Source: Datura wrightii (Eukaryota > Streptophyta > Magnoliopsida > Solanales > Solanaceae). Taken from it: a stretch of 64,000 nt of DNA. Shown here in pieces: positions 1 through 10,778 of this stretch. The stretch lies in the NCBI GenBank assembly GCA_035772735.1, contig JASDFA010000006.1, positions 70,882,001 to 70,946,000 on the forward strand. Reading direction: 5' to 3'. Below the pieces are notes generated by a model. The model worked only from the letters and a program-made list of their open reading frames with translations. It was not told the DNA's origin and did no database searches. How positions within the stretch are numbered: position 1 is the first letter of the stretch; each line of letters opens with the position of its first letter. A program made the position numbers and the translations under genes.

Positions 1-571
1 TCCCACATAGCTCCCTCAACATGCTGATTCCTCCATAAAACTTTAAATGAGGCTACTTCTTTGTTACTTACCCTTCGAACCTGACGATCCAATATTTCCA
101 ATGGAACCTCCTCATAACTAAGGTTGTCTTTAATACCTACACTCTACACTAGAACAACTAGAGTTGGATCTCCAAACACTTCTTTAAGAGCGATTCACGG
201 AAAATAGGATGAACGGAAGCTAATTCTGAGTGCAACTCCAATTTATATACTACTTTGCCAACCCGTTTCACAATTTGGTACGGGCAAACATAATGGGGAC
301 TATTCCCTTTCTTTTCGAACCTCATCACTCCCTTCATGGGAGATACCTTTAGAAACACCCAATCATCAATATCGAACTCAAGTTCCTTCCTCCTCACATC
401 AGCATAGGACTTTTGGCGACTTTGAGCTGTTTCCAACCTGTCCCCTATGAGCTGAACTTTCTCCATGGCCTTATGGACCGAATTTGGTCCTATTATCGTA
501 GCCTCCCCAACTTTAAACCAAGCAATAGGTGATCTATACCTCCGCCCACAGAGAGCCTCAAATAGAGCCAT
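1..571 (-). pseudogene. Integrase C-terminal domain and chromodomain-like tail
   Basis: The open stretch 158-571 encodes the integrase C-terminal beta-barrel region; the block RRKELEFDIDDWVFLKVSPM is typical of gypsy integrases and precedes a YQIVKRVG strand. A one-base frameshift near 182 and an in-frame TAG near 143 separate it from positions 1-119, where a different frame reads SYEEVPLEILDRQVRR and then LWRNQHVEGAMW. That is the end of integrase and the tryptophan-containing core of a chromodomain, which in chromoviruses is thought to steer insertion to heterochromatin. The tail is cut by the window edge. Confidence 0.8.
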
Positions 572-1219
572 CTGAATGTTAGAATGACAGTTGTTATTAT
601 ATGCTCAATGAGAGGCAGGATCATCCCAACTACCCTTGAAGTCAATCACACACACTCTTAAAATGTCCTCGAGAGTCTAAATAGTTCACTCCACCTGACC
701 ATCCGTTTGCGGATGAAATGCGGTACTGAGCTTGACCTGAGTAAATTAGGTACCTCCAAGCCCCTTTTGAAATGACCTCCAAAACTGAGAGGTAAATTGG
801 GTACCTCTGTTTGATATGATGGACAAGGGCACTTCATGCAACTGAACTAGCTCTTAGATGTATAGTTTGGCATAATCCTCTGCAGAATCAGTGGTTTTGA
901 CCGGTAGAAAATGAGCAGCTTTGGCCAACCTGTCCATGACCACCCAAATGGAGTCATATTGTCGACGAGTGCGAGGCAACCCTGTGATGAAGTCTATATT
1001 AATCTCCTCCCACTTCCAATTAGGGATGCTGATGTCCCGAAGCACACTTCCCGATCTCTGATGCTCTACCTTCACTTGCTGACAATTTGGACATTTAGCT
1101 ACAAATTCTGGGATGTCCTTCTTCATTCCATTCCACCAATAGACTTCCCGTAGGTCATGATACATCTTAGTGACACCTGGATGTATAAAATATCTGAAAC
1201 CGTGAGCCTCGTGCAACAT
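572..1219 (-). pseudogene. Integrase zinc-binding and catalytic core (dead)
   Basis: Positions 854-1219 hold an open integrase segment with the HHCC-type zinc finger (CPNCQQVKVEH is the cysteine half) and the first catalytic aspartate in NIDFITGLP. Further along, 572-853 reads through several stops. The second catalytic aspartate, normally in SDRG, is asparagine here (SNRG, codon about 809-811), and the glutamate region DGQVE is followed at once by a stop. Two independent defects in the DD-E active site make the enzyme inactive. Confidence 0.85.
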
Positions 1220-1635
1220 TCAATTTCTCAAATCACCAACATCATAGACACATAGGTGACCCTAATATCGAAGCACACCATCTCCCCCTTTGGAGAAGAC
1301 CTCTACCTTCTAATTCTAAACAACTTCCTTTAACTTTACCAAAATAGGGTCCTCTTCTTGTATAGCTTTTACATCACTCACCAAGGATGATTCTGACCCA
1401 TTCTAAACTATAACATCACCATCAGTCGAGTCAACCAAATGAACTTCCAACCTTGCAAGTCGATGCACATCCTTCACCAGTTCTTTTCTTCCCTCATCTA
1501 CAAGGGACACACTCTCCATAGAGAGTCTACTAAGTGCGTCTACAACTACATTGGCCTTACCCAGGTGGTAAAGTAACTCATATCATAATCATTGAGTAGC
1601 TCCAACCACCTCCTTCGGAGGAGATTTTGGTCCTT

Positions 1636-1824
1636 CTAGGTAAACACATATTGTAGGCTCTTTTGGTCCATAAACACATCTACATGGACCCCATACAAAT
1701 AGTGTCTCCAAATCTTTAATGCAAATACCACCACCACTAATTCAAGATCATGAGTCGAGTAATTATTCTCATGAACCTTCAGCTGCCTGGAAGCGTATGC
1801 TATAACTTTACCATGCTGCATCAA
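1636..1824 (-). pseudogene. RNase H domain fragment
   Basis: A 62-residue open piece reads VIAYASRQLKVHENNYSTHDLEL followed by a WRHYLYG segment, the signature of the Ty3/gypsy RNase H domain that removes the RNA template during reverse transcription. It lies between the reverse transcriptase (1957-2700) and integrase, as expected. The rest of the domain (1220-1635) continues with stops and ends in the linker to the integrase zinc finger. Confidence 0.8.
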
Positions 1825-1956
1825 TACACAACCAAGGCCGATTCTTAAAGCATATCAATACACAACAAATCGATCGGTACCCTCAGGTAGGGTTAACACC
1901 GGTGCTGAGGTGAATCGAGTCTTCAACTCCTGGAAGCTCCTCTCACAAGCCTCCGA

Positions 1957-2712
1957 CTATTGGAACTTCATTTTTTGGGGGGTTAATTTGGTAAATGACA
2001 TTTCAATAGATGAAAAACCCTCAATAAATCTCCTATAGTACCTGGCTAAACCCGAAAAACTCCTGATGTCTAAAGGATTCACTAGTCTAGGCCAATTATT
2101 CACCGCTTCTATTTTTTGAGAGTCCACCTTTATGCCCTCAATTGACACGACATGGCCCAAAAATGACACTGAGTTCCACCAAAACTTACACTAGCTGAAT
2201 TTAGCATAAAATTGGCAATCCTTAAGAGCTTGTAGTACCACCCTCAAATGGGCGGCATGCTCCTCCTCGCTCTGAGAGTATATCAAGATATCATCAATAA
2301 ACACTATCATGAACATATCCAAGTATGGCTTGAACATCCTGTTCATCAAATCCGTAAAAGATGCAGGAGCATTTGTTAGTCCAAAAGACATAACTACAAA
2401 CTCGTAATAACCATACCGAGTCCTGAAGGTTGTCTTCGGGATGTCACTCTCCCGAACCTTCAGCTGATGATATTCGGACCTGAGATCTACTTCGAAAAGC
2501 ACTTAGCACCCTGAAGCTGGTTAAGAAAATTATAAATCCTGGGAAGAGAATACTTGTTTTTGATGGTGACCTTGTTCAATTGCTGATAATCAATACACAT
2601 ACAAAGAGAACCATCCTTCCTTCGGACAAAGAGAACTGGTGCACCCCATTGGGATTTGCTCGGTCTGATGAACTCCTTATCTAAAAGGTCTTTATTCCTT
2701 CAACTCCTTTAG
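1957..2712 (-). pseudogene. Reverse transcriptase, interrupted
   Basis: Palm and fingers are spread over 2191-2502 and 1957-2169. The catalytic box reads FIDDIL, so both metal-binding aspartates survive. The blocks YHQLKVRESDIPKTTFRTRYG and FGLTNAPASF upstream of it and SFLGHVVSIEG and IRSFSGLARYYRRFIEGFSS downstream are in the usual order. Stops near 2170-2190 and 2503-2510, and shifts upstream of 2520, break the frame. The N-terminal fingers (IRPSKSQWGAPVLFV-like) are readable at about 2620-2700. Confidence 0.88.
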
Positions 2713-3335
2713 CTAGGCCAGAGCCATTCTATAAGGAGGAATAGATATAGGATGCGTATCGAGAAGAAGGTCAATACCAAAATCAATCTCCCGCTCGAAA
2801 GGGATTCTTGGTAAATCATTTGGGAAGACTTCTGGATACTCACATACTACTGGGAATGACTGGATAGTCGAGGTCTCGAATGTAGCATTCTTAACCCTCA
2901 CTAAATGGTACACACAACCCTTGGAGATCATCTTTCTATCCTTAAGATAGGAAATTAAACGACCTACAGGCACAACTGAACTACCCTTCCATTCTATGAC
3001 TGGCTCACCCGAAAATCTGAACTCTACTACTCGAGTTCTACAATTAACTGAGGCATAGCATGCAAATATCAAGCCATGCCGAGGATAATATCAAAATCAG
3101 TCATAGCTAACTCTACTAAATCTACTGAGGTGACTTTCTGAAGGACTGTGACCAGGCAACTTCTATACACCCGTCTAGCTACAACTGAATCACCCACTGG
3201 AGTAGAGACTGAGAAGGACTCTAACAAGATTTTGGGAATGACTCCGAAACTACTAGACACATAGGGAATCACAAAAGACAAGGTGGCCCCTGGATCTAAC
3301 AAAGCATATACATCAAGATGGAAAACTCGTAACAT
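2713..3335 (-). pseudogene. Aspartic protease and linker to RT
   Basis: The open stretch 3069-3335 includes the retropepsin-type active site YALLDPGATLSFV, with DPGA in place of DSGA as is common in plant gypsy elements, and ends in DIILGMA, where intact copies have ILGMDWL. The next open stretch (2713-3072) overlaps it by a few bases in another frame and carries the linker to RT (VFPNDLPRIPFEREIDFGIDL). The protease would cut the Gag-Pol polyprotein. The frame change marks an indel. Confidence 0.82.
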
Positions 3336-4578
3336 ACCATTGACTACATCCGGGGAGACCTCCTACTCTTGGCGGGATGCTAAGGTATAGAGTCTGTTCT
3401 GCCGTTGACTGCCACCTGTGCTAGTAGATGCGCCCTACTGAGATGGGCAGGCTAGTGGAGCTGCTGAACTGGAAGCCGGGCCTCGGCCCCTATCGTGGCC
3501 CTGTCTAGCTGCTGGGCAATCTCTGAGCATATATCCGGGCTTTCGGCACCCGAAGCAAGCACCTGTACCGGCCAAACACTGACCTGTGTGCCTTTGACCA
3601 CACCTGTCGCAAATTGGGATACTGGAATCTGCAGGCCTGCTACTCTGACCCCTAGAGCCTGATGCTCGTCCCTTCTGGTCGTGCCTAGGTCTGGATGGCA
3701 CGCTCATCGCTGATGATACTGGGGCTGAAGATCTCTGGTGGAACTGATGTCGGTGTCCACCACCTGACCTCGGCTGAGAGAACCTATAGCTGTCTATCCT
3801 GGCCCTCTTGGCCTCTTTCTCCCTCACATGCTCCCCTCCATCTTCTATGCATACGGGACTATCCGAGGAAAATCCATATCCTGATGGAGTATGGCGGTTC
3901 TACAATCCTTGTCTAGATAGTCTGCCACCCTATGAACAAACCTGCTCACTCGAGCCCTCTTATCAACCACTAACTCTGGGACGTACTTTGACAGGCGAGT
4001 GAACTCTAAGGCATATTCCTGCACTATCATCTTTCTCTGCTTTAGATTCACGAACTCAGCCGCCTTCATCTCCCTCATCTCACGAGGGAAGAACGATCTA
4101 GGAAAGCGACATGAAACTCATCCCAACTGATAGGGTCGGCTCCGTCTGCCCTACTATCCTTCTACTGTTTAAACCAAATATGTGCGACCCCCTTCAACTG
4201 ATATGACGCCAAATCTGCACACTCCTCTCTAGTCACCCCCATGACCTGGGTGATCTTTAGAATCTTGTCAATAAACTCATGTGGATCCTCATCCATCTTT
4301 GACCCAAGAAACTCTGGTGGGTTCATCCTTAGGAGATCTCTGACTCGTGTTGTCGCTACATTTCGGTTCTACGGAACATGCTCTACCACCTGCTGATAGA
4401 CCTGGGTGGTCAACGCTTGTGCTAGCATCTGAATGGTTGCCCTAAATTCAGCCTGGGCAACCGGATCCAGTACATGGTGCTCATGGGATGGTGGGACCTG
4501 TTGATGCCCATCTCCATTGCCATCCTCGTGGCTATTTCTATTTCCATTTCTTCTTCCATTAACTCTGCGGGGAGGCAT
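3336..4578 (-). pseudogene. Gag (capsid and nucleocapsid), broken
   Basis: The likely start is the ATG at 4578, giving MPPRRVNGRRNGN; the longer frame to 4677 begins inside the leader. The capsid core is in pieces (4369-4578, 3845-4078) with stops between. The nucleocapsid region 3435-3827 is basic and has two zinc knuckles. The first reads CDRCGQRHTGQC. The second reads CFGCRKPGYMLRDC, where the histidine of CX2CX4HX4C is replaced by tyrosine. Gag would package element RNA; this copy cannot make a full-length one. Confidence 0.82.
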
Positions 4579-4772
4579 GATTCTACAATAGCGAATAGCA
4601 TGAGTTAGAAGGATAGAGAGATATTTCACCACACGACATAAATCATGGAAGAAGGGAACATTTTCTAAATGTCTCATAGCCTCTTCATCATAAGTGTGGC
4701 ACGTTTCACACCTATGAAAATGATTCTACTAAACGTGGCTTTTAGACACCCTAGGACACTTCAAAACCTATT

Positions 4773-4784
4773 GCTCTGATACCA
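4773..4784 (-). other. Primer binding site, initiator tRNA-Met
   Basis: The minus strand reads TGGTATCAGAGC, a perfect complement of the 3' end of plant initiator tRNA-Met. It sits four bases inside the end of the LTR, the normal spacing. Confidence 0.93.
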
Positions 4785-6175
4785 ATTTTGTCATGACTCG
4801 AATATAGGCCCAGATCGAGATACGGGACAAGGAGCCTCGAGAGAATCCAAGTTGACCCATGGCATGAATATACATCTAACACAATCAGTAAAGCGGAAGA
4901 CAACATAATAAACATGGTAGAAATCTGAACATAACATAACAATCAGAATATACAACACGAGTCTGAGTCTGAAGCTGAATACAATCTATTATCTGAAAAG
5001 CCTATAATTCTGATGAGTTAATGGGATAAGACCCCAACTAACTCTCTAAGTCTGAAACTGAAAAATAACTAAACATAACCGAATAGAAAAGGGGACCTTG
5101 ACAGATGAGGACTCACCAATATTGACTAGATGCTAACTCCGGAAGCTGGCTAGTGACAGGGCTGAGTCTGAAGATCAGAGTCTGTATCATAAAATGATAC
5201 AACATAAAGTATGCGGTCAATATGTGGAATGTACCGAGTACGCAACGTAAGTAAAACCTCTTAAATAAGTAAAATAATTTTAAACATGCATAATATAAAA
5301 CATAATCAAGAAAAGAATCTAAGAGTAGGGCTTGTATGCTATTATCTGAAATTACGATCTGAACATAACTGAACATCAAACTAAATTGACTAACCCAAAG
5401 CTGAAATCTGATAATCGTGAGTAAAACTGAACATTTGGGTCAAACCTTCTTTAGAACATATATGAATATACATATCATGATAAATATGCATAACTGAAAT
5501 CATGAGGAACAATGGGAGACTCGTCATATAATCGACATTACCACGATAGAGCTTACGTGGCCTCGACTATCACACTCAAGTGGGCAGAGCCATCTAAAGC
5601 CTTGCCAGGGATAAAGACGTTATCATAATACCGATATCATGCTGAAGGCCCCCTTGGGGTAGGGGAAAGCTCACAAAGGAGGTCCCAAATAATCTGATCA
5701 TACCTATGTTGGTGCGTAGTTCTGAGGCATAGGGTTGACTAACCCTTAGCCTACTTGGTGCTAGACACTACTCCCAAAAAGATGCATATGCTCTCCATTA
5801 TTTTTCAACGAAGCTGACCATCGTCTAGTGATGAAGCTGAATAATCATGTACATATAAAATCTGAAATCATACATGAGGAGTCTTGGCTCAAACCATACC
5901 ACAAGCTAAACATAATTGGCAGTCTTGACTCCAAAATCACGTGGTAAGCTAATTAACTTGAAATCCTAAATCATACTTGAACATATGGACTTGCCCAATA
6001 CTTAAACATGCTTGAAAATACTCGATTAACTTGAAAACATGATCATAGACATGGATAACTTGAAAACATGCTTTTCATCATAAATATCTCATCATACTTG
6101 AACATACATCATAAAACTCAACTTTCATGAACTTCTCATAGATGGGCATTGTAAATTATAAAACTTGAAAACATG

Positions 6176-6291
6176 ATTTATAATTGAAGACATTGTAAAA
6201 CTTGCCCATGAATCATAATTCAATAATAGAAACATTTATAATTGAAAATATTGTAAAACTTGCCCATGAATCATAATTCAATAATAGAAAC
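6176..6291. repeat. 58-bp tandem duplication inside the LTR
   Basis: Two adjacent 58-bp units, 6176-6233 and 6234-6291, differ at a few bases. Both contain TTGCCCATGAATCATAATTC. It is a local duplication confined to this LTR copy. Confidence 0.85.
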
Positions 6292-6689
6292 ATACTTACA
6301 TCATACCCATGGTAGAAACTTAGGAAATTCATGCATTGGGTTATAACCCCATAGGATCAACATATAGATTTTCATGAATTAGAGAGGTATTGGGCATGGG
6401 TGTGAACAAATTCACCCATTCATAACCTTACATACCTGAGAGAATCAGATTCTACAACTCCCTTGATTGCCCAATGAAGAATTGATGAAAACTTTGAAGA
6501 ATTTGAGCTTGATCGCCTCTCTAGACTTCTACACTTGCATGCGTGAATAGGAATAGCTTAGAATGAACTTACCCCTCTTAAAACTCACTATTCATAGCTT
6601 AAAACGACGTAGTTTAGGACCCTAGGGCTTAGAAATAATGAAAATACCCTTAATAAATTTCTTGGAAAAGCTGCTCTGCTAGTGACCAT

Positions 6690-7090
6690 GGGCGCCACAA
6701 CGGACCGTTACTGACTCCAATAGTTCGTTACATCTCTCATTGTTACACCCCTAAATCAGGTCTCAAATCTCCTACCACGACCAGACAGAATGAGTGGTTA
6801 CAAGCTCCAACGACACGTTACTTCCAATAGTTGCCACCACTGCCTTAACCTAGAATTCTTACCAATGGGCGCTTACAATGACTTGGTGCTCCCAATGACG
6901 AGTCATTACGTGATCCATTACTTTCTCCCTAAACCTAAACAACCTCACAACATCTCACGTCCAATGGCCCATTACACCAGGAAATGGGTCATTCCTATAC
7001 CCATTACCTGCAACTCTAGTCCTGCAGCACCTCATCACAGACACATCCAACAAGTCGTTGGTCCCACTAACGACCCATACTGCGACCCGT
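6690..7090 (-). repeat. U3 block of short degenerate palindromes (AACGNNNCGTT type)
   Basis: About 400 bp contain many imperfect copies of a short two-fold symmetric motif, for example AACGGACCGTTAC, GACGAGTCATTACG, AATGGCCCATTAC and CAAGTCGTTGG. In LTR coordinates this is about 80-480 bp from the 5' end, upstream of the anchor at 6601-6619. Equivalent blocks with other core motifs occupy the same place in the other LTRs of the window. The ORF at 6790-7095 is a chance frame in this block. Confidence 0.72.
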
Positions 7091-7170
7091 TCTGAGAAGG
7101 ATTCTCTGATTTCTGCAACTTTTCATTTTCAAATCCTGGGTCTAGTCTTAGGCACTTCAGGGGTATTACA

Positions 7171-8494
7171 CCATATCAATTAATCAACAAAACAAATGAG
7201 CACCAAAAAAGAAACACTCATCCCACCCCCAACTCAAACAATACATTATCCCCAATGTATGCCAAGAAAATAAAGAGGGTGAGAACTCCCTAAAGTGGTA
7301 ACTCATAATCTTCACCTTCAACCTCCCTATCCTGGACTTCATCACCTAGGTCTTTCGCCTAATCCCCCAAACCCTTAAACAAGTCGCTAATAGGGCCTCG
7401 AACTGTAGAAGAGGCAGCCATTTCTACATCAAGGGCACTCATGTTGGGAACCTCCATGGATGTCTCACTCTTATATTCCCTTACTTCAGTCCAGAGAGAG
7501 GTGACAACCCCTTCCACAACATCTGCACGAGAGCATAGTTTTTTCAGGCTCTTATATTTTGATTTCATCTCCTTTTTCACTGTCTGGGCAATGTGGCAGG
7601 GAGACTTTTGGCCAACTTCTGAAGTTGGCTCCCATGAGAGTTAGTCATCTCCATAAGTTTGTGGAGGATACTTGGCTGGGAAGATGTGGGAGAGGGAGAG
7701 GCTCCCCTAGTAGGGGCTCCGCCTGAAGCTTGTCCCGATGCCTCTGGTGTGGCATATTAAGATTGGAAGCTAGTGGGGCTTGCTAAGAACCATGTGAGCA
7801 AGATCCTTCTGGAACATTAAAGGCTTGCATCTGCTTCCGCTTGCTCTTGGGAGCATCTGCATCCCTTTTTTGATTTACTGTGATAACACTTGTAGCAGAG
7901 CTAGGGGCTTCATCTGGGAACAATGGCACTCTGACTTGAAGGCATAGCTGAGATATAAGCACAACATAGGGCATTGAAGAGCTGGCTTTTCTCTTCATAT
8001 GAACGAACACAATTTCCCCAAAATTTATATACACCCCTCTCATGATGCAGGTGATGAGGATAACCGCTTCCAAACTTACCCTCTTCTCATTCTTTGAAGG
8101 CATAATACGAGTCCATACACATCTTGCCTTCAAACTATAGATCATGGTGAGAAATCTCACCGCCCATAGTGGCCTAGAAGGGTGTGTCTATGGAAATAAC
8201 GGGAGCTATCCAACTGAATTGGTTCTCCTTATCAACAATTCAGGCTGCATACTCAGATTCGGTGTCAAGCTCATCCTCTCAGAATAGATAATTATAGTTG
8301 CTGGAGTGATGTCAACCTCCATACCTCGCACCATGAATGAGGGCATGCAGGGAAACTCATCAACTTTGCCCTTATGATGCATGCTATCTTGCCTGGCCTG
8401 GTAAGATGCATAGAATTTAGGGACGAGGCTAGGGTAGAAATCCAAAAGTAGATTGACAAAGGCATTCCATTGGCGGTCATTGAATTGAGCGCAC
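7171..8494 (-). pseudogene. Decayed 'putative plant transposon protein' ORF
   Basis: Minus-strand pieces at 8206-8499, 7783-8160 and 7359-7580 encode in order QFNDRQWNAFVNLLLDFYPS, then RIMPSKNEKRVSLEAVILI with INFGEIV, then a Ser/Lys-rich tail and a coiled-coil-like end. This matches the middle of the domain I know as Pfam 'Putative plant transposon protein' (PF20167) and aligns by eye with the intact ORF at 22720-23940 (shared pattern: VxLxxAxLxxxIMxGxxINxG). The downstream stretch near 7225-7260 also resembles the sequence after that ORF. Stops and frameshifts make it a pseudogene. Its molecular function is unknown. Confidence 0.68.
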
Positions 8495-10761
8495 CCCACA
8501 ATGAAGCACTAGGTCTGATAAAGCCTTTATCAAGCAAGTGTTTCAGTTGATCCTTCAACTCTTTTAACTCTGTAGGAGACACCATGTAAAGAGGAATAGA
8601 TATGAGATGTGTATCTGGTAGCATATCAATGGCAAAGTCAATTTCCCTTTCAGGGGGAATACTTTAAAGCTCATACGGAAACACATCTGGAAATTCACTA
8701 ACCGCCGGAATAGACTGAAGAGTTGGGGATTTTGCCTGCACATCCTGAACTATGACAATATGGTAAATACAGCCCTTCGCAATTAGCTTCCTTTCCCGAA
8801 GATAGGATATGAACCTACCTTTTGGTGTAGCTACGTTGCCTTTCCATTCCTGCACTATCTCCCTAGGGAAGTTAAATCGACAGTATTTTTCCAACACTCA
8901 ACATTGGCATAACATGGCACTAGCTAATCTATGCCCATAATTACATGAAAGTCAATCATTTCCAACTCTACTAGGTTTGTAGAGGTTTGGCAGCCAACAA
9001 TCCCCACCGTACAACCTTGATAAATTCTCCTAGCGACAATAGACTCACCAACAGGTGTATATATAGAAAATGGTTACTGGAGCAACTGTGGTGCTATACG
9101 AAACTTTTGCACCACCTGTCGAGTAACATAAGACAAGGTAGAGCCTGAATCTATCAAAGCATAAACCAAGTGGGAGCAAACATTCAGTGTACCTGTCACA
9201 ACATCTGGCAATGACTCACAATCATGATGTTCTGCTAATGCATATGTACGATCCAAAACACTACCAGAACTAGATGCTCCTGACCTACTCTGCCTCTTCC
9301 TGCTGAAGCTGAGGGCCTACGCCCTGTAGAAGGTACAGGAGAATATGACCTTGCTGAGGACCTATTCTGCTGGTCCCGATTATTATGATCTCTAGTTGGA
9401 CAATCCCTCATCATATGACCCTCCTACCTAGAAGAATAGGAGGTAGTGGAGCCATACCTGTATCTTCCAAAATGCCGCCTACTATAAGCACCACAGGGCG
9501 GTGGGGTTGGCCTCGTCTACTCTGGGCCTCTCTGCTTCTGTGGGCCAGATGCTCATGAACTCTCGTCGAGACCTGACTGCCCATGATTACCATTGCTGGG
9601 GTAAGGGCCTAGGTGGCCTACCGATAAGTGAGGCCTGGGCCCACCCTGGAACTTTACCTATAAATCAGTAGGTCTAGTTGTCTAACGCTGCTCTAGATCT
9701 ATCCTTTTGGTCCCATACTTCAACTGCCTAATTTCCTCTATATTTTGAGCAAAGGCCTGAATTCGTGAGATATTCATGTCTTCTCGAAACATGGATGTAA
9801 TACAGGACTCCACATACTCCGGAGCAAGCCTTACTATAAACCAGTGTACCCTAGCTACCATAGTATCAAGAAATGTTGGCGCATGTATGTCCAAGGAATC
9901 AAACCTCCATGCACACTCCTGAACACTCATCCTACCCTGCTCTAGGTGTAAGAACTGCTCTACTTTGGCTTATCGGATCTATCGAGGCAAGTAATGGTCT
10001 ATGAAGGCCTTAGAGAAACTAGGTCAAGTGGGTGGAGGTGCATCCCGACCTCTAAACCTTTCCTAACTCTCATACCATAGAACTGCTATATCTCGTAATC
10101 GGAATAGCACTAACTCATCTAACTTTGTGGGAAAAGCATGCATGACCTTGAATATCCTCTACAACTAATCTATAAAGTTTTGAAGGTCCTGTCTGCGGTT
10201 TGTCCCCATACACTGTGGAGGACTCAAGGCGAGATTCTCACAAACCCTATAACTTTCAGGTCCCTCAATAAGGCCGACAACAATTGGTGCTACTATCTAG
10301 CGCTAAGCAGCCATCATCTAAGCCAACATATATACTGCACTCCTGACATCTTGGTATGAGGGTGTAGAAAGAACTAAAAGTGGTGTTGGCATGTATGTTG
10401 CCCTAGGAGGTCCCTGGTGGAGTGGAGAATGCTAGGGAGATCGAAAAGATGTCGTCCTTTCACCCTCAGGCTGGGCATCTCCAACCGTGGCACTGTACTA
10501 GTACCCTCTCCCGCTGCTATATCTAGCTCTCTGACAGCTACAGTCCATCTTGCAACAGACATCTCTATAGACAGACATAACAACATAAGCTTAGGGTCTC
10601 AACCCTATAAAACTCAGCTCTATAGCACGATTTGAGAAGAAAGAGGGGTAACCATACTATCACGCTTTGTAGCTTCCTACTTATAAAATGCAGTGCAAAA
10701 CACATTTATAAACAAGACTCTACTAGACATGGATTTTTGTAGACTCCCTAGGATACGGTGT
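8495..10761 (-). pseudogene. Gypsy gag-protease-RT start, truncated and decayed
   Basis: Minus-strand order: gag pieces (10374-10586, 9682-9930 with MSVQECAWRFDSLDIHAP), a zinc-knuckle half GHMMRDCPT near 9395-9420, protease with YALIDSGSTLSYVTRQ (9074-9256, DSG active site kept), the linker EFPDVFPYEL (8664-8897) and the first RT block FIRPSASLWGA ending at about 8495. There the homology stops in mid-codon and the plant-transposon-protein sequence begins. Frames are broken throughout. The rest of RT, RNase H and integrase is absent. Confidence 0.78.
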
Positions 10762-10773
10762 TGCTCTGATACC
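10762..10773 (-). other. Primer binding site, initiator tRNA-Met
   Basis: The minus strand reads TGGTATCAGAGC, complementary to initiator tRNA-Met. It lies five bases from the LTR end at 10779 and defines the 5' end of the truncated gypsy element. Confidence 0.9.
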
Positions 10774-10778
10774 AAGTT

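Larger units (their letters stand above)
1..7170 (-). mobile_element. Tekay-like Ty3/gypsy chromovirus, 3' part cut by window edge
   Basis: Read on the minus strand the order is 5' LTR, tRNA-iMet primer site, gag, protease, reverse transcriptase, RNase H, integrase and a chromodomain-like tail, which is the Ty3/gypsy chromovirus order. The 3' end and 3' LTR lie outside the window. Stops and frameshifts occur in every domain, so the copy is dead. The 5' LTR begins TGTAATACCCC on the minus strand and is complete. The Tekay (Del) assignment rests on LTR type, domain order and the integrase tail, and is from recognition only. Confidence 0.88.
4789..7170 (-). repeat. 5' LTR of the Tekay-like element (2382 bp)
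   Basis: On the minus strand the LTR runs from TGTAATACCCCTGAAG at 7170 to GAGTCATGACA at 4789, with TG/CA ends, and is followed by the primer site. It shares blocks with the other Tekay-type LTRs of this window, including the anchor TCCTAAACTACGTCGTTTT (minus, 6601-6619) and a TTTATGATA palindrome near the R region. It holds no gene. Antisense reading frames in it are chance. Confidence 0.85.

Noticed and set aside
6790..7095. Open frames in the U3 palindrome blocks (also 18361-18684, 42042-42239, 49173-49373)
   Set aside because: They translate degenerate repeats, have no protein-like conservation and differ freely between LTR copies.
8206..8624. A fusion protein of gypsy RT start and plant transposon protein
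   Set aside because: The two parts are in different frames and both are decayed; it is a DNA junction, not a gene fusion.
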